Shown here: positions 34,619 to 45,458 of the stretch, one piece after another
Layout of the letters: each line of letters begins with the position of its first letter
How positions within the stretch are numbered: the first letter of the stretch is position 1
From: Panopea generosa
Lineage: Eukaryota; Mollusca; Bivalvia; Adapedonta; Hiatellidae
Assembly (NCBI GenBank): GCA_029582155.1
Contig: CM055900.1
Location: forward strand, 47,373,236 to 47,437,235
Direction of reading: 5' to 3'
Length of the DNA: 64,000 nucleotides
Notes under the pieces: generated by a model
Seen by the model: the letters and a program-made list of their open reading frames with translations, nothing else
What the model was told of the DNA's origin: nothing
Databases searched by the model: none
Translations under genes and position numbers: made by a program

Positions 34619-34828
34619 TGTATATAGTTTATCTGAATGTTTATTTTCCAGATGTTTGTCAAGATAAGACTCTGCATAGAATCCTTTACCACAGTAATCA
34701 CAATACCATTTGCCATAGGATTCCTCCGTCTTATGGGCCTCGTGTAAGTGGAATATGTCGCGGTCCTCACGGAAGGCACATGTCTCTGGCATTGTTACAT
34801 CCATAGATTTAAATATGGACTTTAGGTT
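34619..34828 (-). CDS. Gene B exon with C2H2 motif (single-pass membrane protein, unrecognised)
   Basis: Acceptor TATATTTTAG precedes 34828; donor ACA|GTAAGT after 34619. 70 codons, phase 0-0. It contains WYCDYCGKGFYAESYLDKHL then ENKH, a C-x2-C-x12-H-x4-H zinc-finger-type motif, preceded by an acidic/His segment (EDRDIFHLHEAH). It joins in phase to the exon at 32480 (C-x4-C-x4-C) and then to exons at 30637, 27276, 23942 (membrane segment) and 21809 (tail). The whole is a protein with a Cys/His-rich body, one membrane anchor and a ~40-residue basic tail. If a signal peptide exists upstream, the C2H2 motif would be lumenal or extracellular, an odd place for a zinc finger; without one it would face the cytosol. 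I do not recognise a named family. No neighbouring gene suggests a pathway. Confidence 0.85.
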
Positions 34829-35194
34829 CTAAAATATAAACACAATAAAACTTTAACTGCCTCTCAACACATATTATTATTATATATATATGTTAGATAA
34901 TTATATACTTTAATTATCAATTTTGCATCAATTCATCATACCAGATTATGGCATTTGGCCATTGAGAAATAGAACATTGTTTCAAGGCTCGAAAATTCCG
35001 CTTGTCATGATGAGTGAATATCTGGTCAGGAAGAGTAAGATTAAATCATTTTAAGGAACTGACCTTAAAATTTCTTTAATTTAATGCATTAATAAAAAAA
35101 ATGTTGGAAAGGGAAGACAATAGCTTTTATAAGAAATTTCAAGCCCTGTATTTTTTTTTAATGTGGTTATACAGATTATACAACTATAGCATCA

Positions 35195-35385
35195 AGTTTT
35201 ATTGATGAAAGTAAGACCTCAGAATGAATATCAGTAAACCACCATTATCCCACAAGTACCAGTTACTGGCAAACTTTCTCACAAAATGTTTTTCGATCAA
35301 GCTGTGCTCAAACAAAAGACCTCAACTGTGCAATTTAAGTGATCTTGAGATGGTGCGTTAAACTACACGGCCATCAGTGAACCCT
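35195..35385 (-). mobile_element. SINE, family C
   Basis: On the - strand: GAGGTCTTTTGTTTGAGCAC head, TTGTGAGAAAGTTTGCCAGT, AACTGGTACTTGTGGGATAA, GGTGGTTTACTGATATTCAT and GACCTTGAGG-like blocks. It is diverged but collinear with the family. Confidence 0.65.
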
Positions 35386-36438
35386 TCACACATGGTAACT
35401 AGTCACAGTTATATAAAGAAGTAATTACTTAATAAATATCTAAAATTTGCACTGATATTTTTTATATCATTATATATTTGCTGAAAAATTTGTTTTAAAG
35501 TACAAAAAAATTATTCTGGTAGCTAATTCATATATATACAATGTATATGCTACTAAAATTGTATTTATACAAGTGTAAACATGTGTCCCACACAATTATG
35601 CTTTATACAAGTTTTTGATATACAATAGCACATGTAAGGTAAAAGCTACAATTAAATTGGTGCAGGTAATATTTAATTAACAGCTGGCATTAGATTAATA
35701 ATGACTTACCAATAGTTTAACATGTATAAGATTAGACAATTACACAAAAGTAACAACCTCTGTTTACATTAATTCACCTGTAAAAAGCATACATGTATAA
35801 TCTATCAAACCTGTGTGCTGTATAACCCATCAGATGCTTGTGTATTGTGTAATATATAAACCATCACAGAACTGTGCAATAACCAGATTTGCAGTATCTT
35901 TTTTATTGGTTTGAGGTACAGATGGAAAATTCCAAACCGAGGGACAACTGTTTTAGTGGTAATGAGGCTCTGTCAAGTTATATCCAAAACTGTTATCCCG
36001 AGGGACAGAAGTTTCAATTTGCACCAAAAAATGCATGAAAGATACTTTTTCTTGTATACAGCGCTGTGTTTTTTTTAAGATTTTTATTCCTGTTTGTTTT
36101 TTATAGTAGTGCAAGTATACCATAGAATTTATGAATGAATATGTAACAACACAAGGATTTTATGAATGGCGTTATGTCATAGCGTGAGGAATTTGTCATA
36201 GTATGAAGATTTTATGAATTGCGTTACACCACAGTGTGAGAATTTTATCTCGGCCCTAGTAGGGTGAGATAGAAATATCTAACCCAGTAAAAATCCTTAT
36301 CCGGTGTGCATGAAATATCATTGAACACATGCAAATTGTGATATATTAACCATCACAGACTTGTGTGAAATATAAACAATCACAATTCTCTGAGATATAT
36401 AACCGTCACAATACTTAAGTGTGATATATAAATCAGAA
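35386..36438. other. Gene B intron, nothing recognised
   Basis: AT-rich. Weak repeats of a TATAAACCATCACAGACTTG-type motif occur in 35810-35875 and 36340-36500. A short exon could hide here, because the phase between the flanking exons depends on which donor is used. Confidence 0.4.
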
Positions 36439-36468
36439 TTATTTGATATATAAACTATCACAGACTAC

Positions 36469-36756
36469 CAGGTGTGATTTATAAACCATCAAAGAATTAC
36501 CGTGCAATAAATGTGCATAAGAGGTTAGTTTATAAGTATCGTAATAGATGATATCTGACTGGTCTGACCAGGCTTTACCATGTAGATTACAACCATGTGT
36601 ACAGTAGAAAATAAATTGTGTGCCAAAGCTGACCATATCAAAAACACTGTACAAGTTGTTTGTACCTACATCTAAATGTAGATTAAACCCAATACAACAG
36701 TCATTCCAGACTGAATCTATAACCGGGATAAGTTTTATTTCAACCTTACCTATAAC
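36469..36756 (-). CDS. Gene B exon (long N-terminal ectodomain-like exon, ends uncertain)
   Basis: An open - strand frame with protein-like composition: VEIKLIPVIDSVWNDCC, a VFDMVSFGTQFIFYCTHGCN segment and an HGKAWSDQSDIIYYDTYKLT segment. Two acceptors give phase 0 entry (starts 36756 or 36744), matching the exon at 37106-37189. Donor CTG|GTAGTC (end 36469) leaves phase 0, as the C2H2 exon requires. The better-looking donor CACG|GTAATT (end 36501) would leave phase 1 and need an extra small exon. Four cysteines; no signal peptide. A SINE begins about 25 bp upstream of the acceptor. Confidence 0.65.
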
Positions 36757-36779
36757 CTCAAGTTCTTAATCAGCATCCT

Positions 36780-37060
36780 GGATCAGGGTAGCTCAGTTGT
36801 TAGCATATCTGACAATCAATGTAGGGGTCATGAGTTTGAATCCCTGCCTGAGCACAGTCTCTGTAATAAATCATATGTGACATTGCGTTTCATTATCTCA
36901 CCTCTCATCCAAGTGAGAAAGTTATCAGTAACAGATGAGGTGTGTTGGAGTACTGTTTAACCTTCCAGGATCCCAGGAGAGAGTGGTTACGTTAACTGAT
37001 CGTCTATTAACACTAAATGGCATAAAAATGACACTTAATATTCCTAACAAATCAAATTTA
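36780..37060 (+). mobile_element. tRNA-derived SINE, family B (full length)
   Basis: Clear tRNA-like head: A-box GGGTAGCTCAGTTGTTAGCA at 36786-36805 and B-box GAGTTTGAATCCC. Then GAGCACAGTCTCTGTAATAA, a poly-pyrimidine middle, TTAACCTTCCAGGATCCCAG and GTTAACTGATCGTCTATTAA. The best copy of family B in the window. Confidence 0.85.
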
Positions 37061-37105
37061 CTGTAGTTATTTATATGGAATTGTTAAGATGTAATTAAGA
37101 CTTAC

Positions 37106-37189
37106 ATGTTGTACGACACCTCTTACTATTCTTGACCTGTCACGGGAACATTGGTTGTTGCATCTTGTTTCATGCACTAATGACAAAAT
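37106..37189 (-). CDS. Gene B exon (most upstream well-supported)
   Basis: Acceptor GTTTTCCAG precedes 37189; donor CAT|GTAAGT after 37106. 84 nt, 28 codons, phase 0-0; the other two frames contain stops. It encodes ILSLVHETRCNNQCSRDRSR then IVRGVVQH with a C-x3-C pair. The gene's start codon and signal sequence are not identified; the exon at 47763-47861 (phase 0-0, same strand) is a candidate for the next upstream exon. Confidence 0.7.
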
Positions 37190-37383
37190 CTGGAAAACAA
37201 AACATTGCATGCATATAAGGTAAATTCTAAACAAGAACTTGATTGACGATAAAATACAAATTGATTCTTATCAAACTACCAGTGTTAATTTGTCATTGTT
37301 TTTGTGTTAGCTTTACCAAAGACATATACAAATCGAATAAGGAACTATAAAGTCATCTTTTTTGGCACTTTACATAAATTAAT

Positions 37384-37690
37384 TATTGTTGTTGTTGTTG
37401 ATGTATAGTATAAAGTGTTGCTGTCAACGATATTTCACTCATGTCGCGACAGTGTCTACTTGAGATTCTAAGCGCTGCATGCCACAATGAAGTGTCATGC
37501 TGCACGGATGGCTTTACATCCCCTCAAAAGGATGGCATACTTTCACAGCATCCTGCTCGATTAAGGTACAGTGGGAGTTTGTTTGAAAACCTCCACACCT
37601 GACCCCACTAGGAAGTAGGTATCGAACTGGGGACCTTGGAGCGAAATGCAATGATATAATGTTTATGTTTGGCAAGTGTAAGTATTGTAG
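37384..37690 (-). mobile_element. tRNA-derived SINE, same 3' domain as 34150-34466
   Basis: On the - strand it ends TCGCGACATGAGTGAAATAT then CGTTGACAGCAACAC and an (AAC)n tail (plus-strand GTTGTTGTTGTTG). It shares CAAGTAGACACTGTCGCGAC with the copy at 34150. The head has AAGGTCCCCAGTTCGATACC. Confidence 0.75.
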
Positions 37691-37792
37691 CAGACCGCTG
37701 CTGGACACTTATTGTAAGTAGATTATGATATATCTATACAGGCATATATGCAGGTTAATACTGACACGCCATTAAGTTAGCTTTTGTTGTGA

Positions 37793-38035
37793 CATCAGTA
37801 GAGTATTTGCTTATCACACAAGAGGTGTGGGTTCCAATCTCCCTTGAAGTCACTGACTAGATGTTTTGGTATTTTTTTTTTGCCTGAAAACATTGGTGGA
37901 AATTCTGATTAATAGAACTCGCTTAGTCACTTGTGGTGAGGTACAAACTGGAGACCTTTGGTCTTGAAACCATTGCGGTGATAAATGTTTATGTCTCTGA
38001 GAAGTGAAAGTATTGTAGTAGGCCAATGTTAATGG
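37793..38035. mobile_element. SINE remnants
   Basis: 37793-37850 carries a + strand tRNA-like head (CAGTAGAGTATTTGCTTATC, GTGGGTTCCAATCTCC). 37905-38035 repeats, diverged, the 37600-37695 segment (AACTGGAGACCTTTGG, AAATGTTTATGT, GAAAGTATTGTAGTAGGCC). Confidence 0.5.
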
Positions 38036-38524
38036 GTAGGTTTCACTTGTTTGAATTCTTTTTCTTCTTCCAAGTAATTCTTCCCTAAAAAAACAACTGA
38101 GTATTTTTGAATTGATTGTATGCACATGTGGTGTTAAGGACCAAGTGTACTCAGTTAAAATACCATATTTACAGGTTAGAATCTGGCTTCAAGGATGAAT
38201 ACTTCATGGCAGATGAATGGTAGGTTACTATTGGCTTTCCTGCAGATCCTGTCAACATATTTATCATTTCCCACCAACGTCTTTGATTTCTCCATAATAA
38301 TATTATCTCCATTACTTTCTTAGAAAGGCTTCAATCAAAACTCTAACTGAAAATAGCAGATCTAGGCTAGAGCATCCACATAACAGATCTATTAGAAAGC
38401 CAATTCCATCCAAGGCTTCCTACGTCACAACCTCTGAAACTGTTTTAAAAAATGCAGGAAGTTTTGGGACCCCTATTTCTTCAAAGGCATCAATGCCAAT
38501 CGAGAAAATACAATGATGGGCAGT

Positions 38525-38880
38525 ATGCTTCATTAAGAAGGATTACAAATTGTGTGATGAGGGCTGCATAACCAACATGTTGCAAAAGCTCAATATTCTA
38601 GACTTAGGGTGGGGTGCCTGCAGTGGACACCATTGATTACTGCAGGCAGAAATTTAACTGCAAGGTAAAACTCCGAGTGATATTTTCAAACTCTGAAACT
38701 ATAAACATTTTAGAAAATTAAAAACCAACCACTTCAAACTGATTGCAGTACAAATGCTAATACTGAACAATTAAAGAACTCCTTCTTTGTGAGATCTGTG
38801 ATTAAGTGGAAGAAGAGCACTACCAGAGCCCAGAGAGTTGAGGCCTTTAAGACTATCCTCCAGACCTACTACTAAACTGC
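38525..38880 (+). pseudogene. Non-LTR retrotransposon C-terminal remnant
   Basis: Several frames carry pieces typical of the extreme C-terminus of non-LTR reverse transcriptase ORFs: a TNMLQKLNI-like block near 38570 and NSFFVRSVIKWKK then RAQRVEAFKTILQTYY ending in a stop at 38872-38874. Stops and frameshifts lie between. It may belong to the same family as the RT remnant at 40.4-41.4 kb, but the order rules out one simple insertion. Confidence 0.5.
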
Positions 38881-39830
38881 GTACATCACCCGTAGCCATA
38901 TAGCATCCCGATTACGTATTTCACAAAAACTGTCTACAGAAACTGCCACAAATACTACAAATGGTATAGTTTCGAACTGTCGCAAACTGTTCAATGAATG
39001 AGCAATGCTGTAAATGTTCAGGCAGTAAACAACATTTCACTTATCTAATGGTAAATAAAGCATACAATAAAAGGATATGATGAGTGAAACAGTTTAAAAT
39101 ACTAACTAGAATGTAAGCAGTGTAACATTTAAAGGAAAATCGATCCATTTTACATTTTCATTTATGAAAACCCTCCGTTTCACTTTTGGCATACCACAAG
39201 TGATTCTGAAATATATTCTGCGCCATTTGCGACAATGCTAAAAATCGGAACGATTGGGAATAATCACGGTGAACCGGTCTCACTATTTAAGCGACAAGAA
39301 GTGACAAGAAGCGTCAAGAAGCATCAAGAGCTTTATTATTAATAAAAGTTACCGACAGAAAAAAAACCCTGTGTATATTAAACCTATATAAACATATATC
39401 AGTTGAACAGCTGATCAACTGCGCACATTTATGTCAGTTTACCGTAAAAAGAAGAAATAAGTAAAATCCCAAAACTCTAATCTAAAATATACTCAAAACT
39501 GGATAGAAACGAATAAATAACAACAATATTAATATTGTATCTCAAGCGAGATACCGATGTATCACTAGTGTACGACACGGATTCTAGACTCAACCATAAC
39601 TGAGAACTCTAATATTCTCACTTTTATATATATATATTAATATAAGTTGTGATAACCAAGGACTTGTATAGAAATACAGGAAACATTGCATCTCCTGACT
39701 AAATGTTGGTGAAACAGCACACGAATGATTCATAATTTGCAAACCATTCGTTATTCTTAGGCAACTGATTTCTTGTATATAAACTGTAAGTTGTTTGTAA
39801 TCTTAGATGTTTAAATATGTTTCGATCACC
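38881..39830. other. Spacer, nothing recognised
   Basis: AT-rich without supported features. Confidence 0.5.
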
Positions 39831-39835
39831 CAAAA

Positions 39836-40698
39836 TGAATTTTGATTTGTAATTCCTGAGATGAATGGAAGTTAAGATAATTAAAAACGAGATATTTCGA
39901 GATTTTGCGTGAATATGCGAGCGTTCTCACAATCTCAATTAGTTGCCTTTCCTTCTCTATATAATTCCTTGTGATAACCTAGGTTGCGGACATATTTAAA
40001 TCTTCATTAGATGTTTTATAGCTTTTATTATTAAAACTATTTAATATATATAGAGGATCTTAAATGAGTGCTTATTTATTATCGAATTTAGTTAACGAGC
40101 TGGACAAAAATGTATTATGCCATGCTCTGCTGAGCATTATATCATTTTTTCAATGAGTTTAATAATTTCAATGACAAATGAACAGCAAATGCAAGAATCG
40201 TTTTATCACAAAACTCATGGGAAAGGTTCACATTTACCATGTATTTAACAGATCAACTCTATATAAGGAACTAGAACAAATCGGGCATATTTGTTTCCAT
40301 GAGTCATCATATGACGTAACGTCTCAATATAAAGTCATTAATATATATTCCCTTGATTGTATCAGTGACGTTGTTATTAAGTCACTTATTGAATATTACA
40401 GCCTATGGCATTATGTCAAAAGTATTTCATTCGGGTAAGAAATTAATTGTGCGTTCCTAAATTACGAAAAATATTTTGATAAAATAGATAGAACTTTGGT
40501 TTGACACAAGCTCATTTGTGAATGTAAGCTCAACATTAATTCGTTTAATCAATTTAATGTATAGCAAGGACTAATATAGAGTAGGAAAAGCAACATGATG
40601 ACTATATTATGAACACTAGTGTAATTCTAGCAAAATCTCAGCAAATTCTCGTTTTCAAATATCTTAACTTCCATTCATCTCAGAAATATAAATTAGAA
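39836..40698. repeat. Inverted repeat pair, ~75-bp arms
   Basis: 39843-39916 (TGAGATGAATGGAAGTTAAG, AAAAACGAGA, CGAGATTTTGC) reappears in reverse complement at 40626-40698 (GCAAAATCTCAG, TCTCGTTTTC, CTTAACTTCCATTCATCTCA) with a few mismatches, separated by about 700 bp. Confidence 0.7.
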
Positions 40699-41376
40699 TA
40701 CTTTCTTTGTACAATGGAATTCTCTACAAAAACGAGACCATTTCCATCCATCAAATTGTGTATAAAATTGATGAAGTACTTACGATAACAAAATGTGTAT
40801 TAATACTGCAACTAAAAATCAAGGAAAGTACTTAAAATTTTACTTCATACTGTAATATCTTAATACAATATCATTTTGCGTGTTTAAAACAGTATAGAAC
40901 ATCGAAGGTTGCATACACCTTACATTATATGTAAAAGAAATCAGTTGCCTGTGAATTTGGAATTATTAACATGTCAAATTCTTCGCATGCTATATTATTA
41001 ACATTTAATAGAGAGATGCACGCTTCCTATCCTTCAAAATAAGTACTTGTGTATAGTGAAGTTAAATCATGTGTTCGGTACAAATCTTATTTATCTGATT
41101 ACATGTCTTCCGATATTGGATTGAAGCAATGGGATCCTAGCCCATCTCTTATGATCATGGTGTTCATAAATGACCTAGGTCAAAGTATAGATACTGACCA
41201 AAATGACCCTTTTACACTAAATGAAATTAAATTGTTCATTTTATTATACGCTGACGACGCAGTCGTTTTTATGTGTTTTGTTTGTAACTCTTCATTATTG
41301 GAGGCTAATAAATATTTTGTATTTAAAATTTATTTTGCCCTGCGCAATCTCCAAAATCTCTACACTATAACTTAAA
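40445..41376 (+). pseudogene. Degraded non-LTR (LINE) reverse transcriptase
   Basis: Near 40450-40500 a frame reads NYEKYFDKIDRTLV, the RT motif-A region, followed by a stop. 41049-41376 reads VKSCVRYKSYLSDYMSSDIG then LKQWDPSP (motif B), FINDL, and LYADDAVVF (motif C with the YADD catalytic pair). In intact elements these are separated by roughly 45 codons; here there are about 550 nt, so extra sequence has been inserted between about 40558 and 41050. GLKQGDP has become GLKQWDP. Not functional; the clade was not determined. Confidence 0.75.
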
Positions 41377-41559
41377 ATTGATGTGACAATTGTATCAAAG
41401 AGTTTACATTTTAGTCTGGTGAAATTTATCATATATGTGTCAAGAAACCGATGCAATGCGGTACGGCGTGTACTGCGTGTTCATGGACGGTAACCGGGCT
41501 AAAAGTGTTTACCACTATAACCTACATTAGAAACAATCGGTTTCTAAAAATGTTTGACC

Positions 41560-42160
41560 TTATGACTGAGTTATAATGTCAAAGGTTACTTTAAGCAAAA
41601 AAAATTAACTGGACGAGATAACACCTAAAACATTCATATTTAACATATCTGTTAATTGTTTTGACCATCACTATTGGTTTATTTTAATCAATAATTGCAT
41701 GCTTATAAGATAATAACATGTAATATTCACTGAGGTCAGTGTGTCAAAGGTCAAACACTGAAATATTGAAGACTTTGCTCAAAATAGAGCATAATATTAA
41801 ATTGTTTTAGCCTTATACAAGGCGACTCATAAGGTTTTTGCGTAACATGTGTCTAATGTCATTAAACAAACTTAAGCACAACATTTTCTGTTGTTATGAT
41901 GCAAATACCAGGTATACATCTAGCTTGACGGACTTAAAAAAACAAAGGTCACCAAATAGTATCATGCGCAAAATGTTAAGTTAAAACTGATACACATATA
42001 ATAACAATATTCATCATATTTAAGATGTTTTTTATATTTTTACCAACATAATTGATTCATTTTAAATATATCTTTAAATGTGCTTAAAATGAAATGTAGT
42101 TTTCATTAAGGTCATTGGGTCAAAGGTCAACTAGTAAAATATTGAGGAGGGAATTATTCA
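41560..42160. repeat. Two degenerate ~380-bp repeats with AGGTCA motifs
   Basis: Two diverged copies (around 41730-41770 and 42108-42145) share AGGTCAGTGTGTCAAAGGTC / AGGTCATTGGGTCAAAGGTC followed by an ACTGAAATATTGA-like end. A third partial copy (GTCAAAGGTTACTTTAAG) is at 41577. Probably an old repeat of the same general class as the AGGTCA-bearing 163-bp array. Confidence 0.5.
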
Positions 42161-43751
42161 TAACATGTCATATTCGTTTATTATTTAGCTTCATTATAGG
42201 GTATTAATCAAAATAATGTGAAATGTTTGTCTAATGACATCATACACGAAAAGATTTACTGTATATTTTGCTATTTATTGGTATATTAATATATACATTG
42301 TTGGAATGAACTTGGCCTTACATGCCCTTCTTCAGTATTTTGTACAAAATGCTGCCGCATGTAATTTAATAGATGTGCTGTTTGTAGCAAAAGGTATTAA
42401 GAGAATAAATATGACATGAGGTTTGTCCAGTGGCATTACAGCACTGTTCACAATAACAGTTAAGCTTCACCACTAACTGCTTAGCACATTGAATGTCCAG
42501 CTGGTCCTCAACATCTTTGTATAATCAGGTTAGTAGAAATGCGATACATGGTATAAAACTACCTGATGTTTGGCAAATCTAATGAGAACTCTCATATTTA
42601 ACATTGATTAATCACTATATCTTAAGCATAAATTAAATGGCGAAATCAGGTCTCCAAATTAGACTTAACCCCACCCCACGTACACACAGCGTTGCATATC
42701 TACAAACCTAACAAATAAGATATAATCATATCAAATCAAATTGAAGGTGGATGTGTCAAATCATTGAAACTGTCACTGAGAAATGACAATAAACACATTG
42801 TTCTTCTAGCAACGGATAATACAGCACTGAAGAAAAGAAAATTATATTAAAGTCACACCGGACTAGCTACAAAATGATTGGTATTGAAAATGCCTCTACA
42901 GTAGTACTAGAAAGTTTATATTTGTTAAAATTACTCTTTTCATGGGAAGTGATGACGAGTATGATGACGATAAAGGTGTCGATTTGTAAACTTGTAATTG
43001 CTCAATATCACACGAGATGTTATACTTGCCACATCAAAGGTTAGTAAACTAATACCAAAATATATTAAATTATCCGCCATACCACAAGGCCAAAGTCAGT
43101 AGAAGAACTAGTAAGCTCTCTGCTGACGCATGTATCATACAATATGGTACATGTCATTGTTACCATTCTAGCTAACAAAGCACTAAATTATATGATTCAG
43201 ATTGCATTCATATGTAATATTTATCTTGGCCATTTTTGTATAGAATAATTAGATTGGAAAAATAAACTTTCAGTACTAAATATCTACTGCACAAGTTAAC
43301 ATTAAAATCATGAAATCTTCAGCAACTTTAGATGTATCGGTATTTTATCAACTAGATCAAAACAGCAGTACATGTAAATGACACTTTATAGACGGAAATA
43401 TATAAATGTTTAAATATACTTTTAAATTGAAAACTGTAACAGTTGTACTGCAAGACTAAGGAAATACAATGGTTACAACTCTTATGTATGTGAAATAATA
43501 ACTCTTGAAAACCAATAATTTGCCGAATTTGACTTTTATTTTTAGTGTGAGCCTAAGTTCAGATTGAAGAAAAATGCAACTGATATGATCTGATACCGAA
43601 ATCCTATTAAATGTATACAGGATAGCTGAACTTATTATTGAAGTCCTATGCTAATATCAACAAGAATTGTTAGAGCTATCATTGCAACTACTAGTGCATG
43701 TTTAAGAAAATCGACTGGTTTTTTTATTTTTTAAAAATCGAATACCCTCAT
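42161..43751. other. Spacer, nothing recognised
   Basis: No exon or repeat identified. Confidence 0.45.
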
Positions 43752-44126
43752 TTATTGTCTGGTTTCAATACATTGATATGTTCTGAGAGAGAATAAAAGA
43801 GTACCTATAGTCAATATCTGAAATCTATACTGGTGACCAACTACCACACGTATTATACACGGTGGTGAACATTGTATTGGCAAATATGAGAATGTCATAG
43901 AAAACTTTATGTTTACGTAGAGTTCGAAAGTTAACTTTATAGCATACCAATCAAAATAAACCTCCGTCAAACAAGCAGCGTGTAATGTTGTTTGTAATTG
44001 GTAAAGAACACCAAGTACATTTATTAAAGCAAAGCATAGTGAATTTTCCAAGACAAAAGTAGACCAAAAGTGATTCAAAATTTGTGAAATCGTGTGGTTA
44101 TATTTACTGTCGCAATGACACGGCAT
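43752..44126 (-). CDS. Unassigned 124-codon ORF
   Basis: An uninterrupted - strand frame with several cysteines and hydrophobic stretches (SLCFALINVLGVLYQLQTTL; FSMTFSYLPIQC). No family recognised, no splice or Kozak evidence. It is longer than most chance frames here but may still be chance or a repeat remnant. Confidence 0.2.
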   Translation of the reverse strand: MPCHCDSKYNHTISQILNHFWSTFVLENSLCFALINVLGVLYQLQTTLHAACLTEVYFDWYAIKLTFELYVNIKFSMTFSYLPIQCSPPCIIRVVVGHQYRFQILTIGTLLFSLRTYQCIETRQ

Positions 44127-44632
44127 CAGAAATCAAAATAGCATATCCAGTTTTTCCATCTAATATTGTTCTTTAGCTCTAAAAATGAAAAAAAAAAATC
44201 ATTGATCTTACTAAAAAAATGTAAAACACGTTTTGTGATATCTTGATGACTTTATTGGAACATGAATACAGAAATTATCACAATTCGCTGTGATGGACGC
44301 GGTGTTACCTTTCTTACAGCAAACCAAGGAGAAACAGATACGTTAGTGTATCTTAATTCTGTGATTTACACACATTCAAGTGAACATGTGTTGTGACAGT
44401 GGATCAGTTATTTTAAGAAATCAACATAGCAATACACAACAATCATGCTATTCGCTAAGTTAAATGATTTATAACGGCCCATAGGTTAAATGTATTTCCT
44501 GGCAGTTGATAATATATACAATGCATAATCCGTAAATTGTAAAACAAACCAAGTTTACATGATCTAATTTATGAATAGGAGACTATCCAAAAGGTATGTT
44601 TTGATATTCTTACAATGCAATTTTAACCCTTT
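44127..44632. other. Spacer, nothing recognised
   Basis: AT-rich. Confidence 0.4.
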
Positions 44633-44636
44633 ACTC

Positions 44637-44916
44637 CATAGATACGCGTTTTCCCGCACCAATCAGAGAATGTCTTTGAAAACAGTGCAGGAATAGTTCA
44701 GATTGCTCATAACGATTGCACTGTTTTCCACTCTGTCAGCTAATTTAAACATAATTCACCCAATCATTCAAAATCTTTCTATATTAGAGGTGTCCAAAGT
44801 CGTCTATATTAGAGGTGTTCAAAGGCGTCTATATTAGAGGTGTCCAAAGGCGGCTATATTAGGTGTCAAAAGGCGGCTATATTAGGTGTCCAAAGGCGTC
44901 CATATGAAGTAAAGGG
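44637..44916 (+). mobile_element. TTAA-target hairpin MITE, copy 5 (expanded)
   Basis: TTAA at 44633-44636 and 44917-44920; ends CCCTTTACTCCATAGATA and TATGAAGTAAAGGG. About 20 bp of the right arm of the central palindrome is deleted. The terminal motif ATTAGAGGTGTCCAAAGGCG/TCTAT, present once or twice in the other four copies, is present five times at 44786-44905. Confidence 0.92.
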
Positions 44917-44920
44917 TTAA

Positions 44921-45450
44921 TGAAATGAGATGTACTTGCCAAGTCCATAACTTTACTATTATATATTATGTTGTTGCAGTATTGTTGATAGCTATCAAAA
45001 CAACATATAAATGCGTATTTTAATGACTTCCAGTCACGAAACTTGGTTGAAATATAAAATTATACGGTTTGTTTATGGACACATATGTATATGTTAATTA
45101 TATTATTAGCGTTATAATGACTATTATGTTTAAACTATTTGGTAATGTTAATCAATGTTTGCTCTTCTTCGCTTCATAAAGCTTTGTTTTACTTCTATAA
45201 CTTCCTTAATATTTTGCCAATCAAAACATATATAGACTAATATAACTCATATTTCTTTAAAGGCAGCATATTAAGGAAAAACTATAAATGGGTTAAAAAT
45301 ATATTTAAATGGATAACACGCATCTCATCATTATAAATAAATAAAATACGAATGATTTGATATGTCATATCCACCAAAACATCAGGATATCGATATTTAA
45401 ATCGAAATGGTAAACTTGAAATGAAATCCCTATCTAAATACTGCTTGACG
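44921..45450. other. Spacer, nothing recognised
   Basis: AT-rich. Confidence 0.4.
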
Positions 45451-45458
45451 ACCTTTAC

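Noticed and set aside
34493-34804. Intact small zinc-finger gene starting at ATG
   Set aside because: The frame runs through a clear splice acceptor (34829) and donor (34618); the ATG is internal to an exon of gene B and the tail after 34618 is intron.
35709-35778. Extra gene B exon between 36469 and 34828
   Set aside because: Splice-like sites exist (TTTTTACAG, GTAAGT), but no frame satisfies the phases of both neighbours without a stop.
36786-36840. tRNA gene (good A- and B-boxes)
   Set aside because: No closing acceptor stem seen; the head continues into a SINE body shared with 30215 and 32866.
38175-38220. Micro-exon on the + strand (TTTACAG ... GTAGGT)
   Set aside because: Splice-like sites by chance are common; no partner exon and it lies next to LINE remnants.
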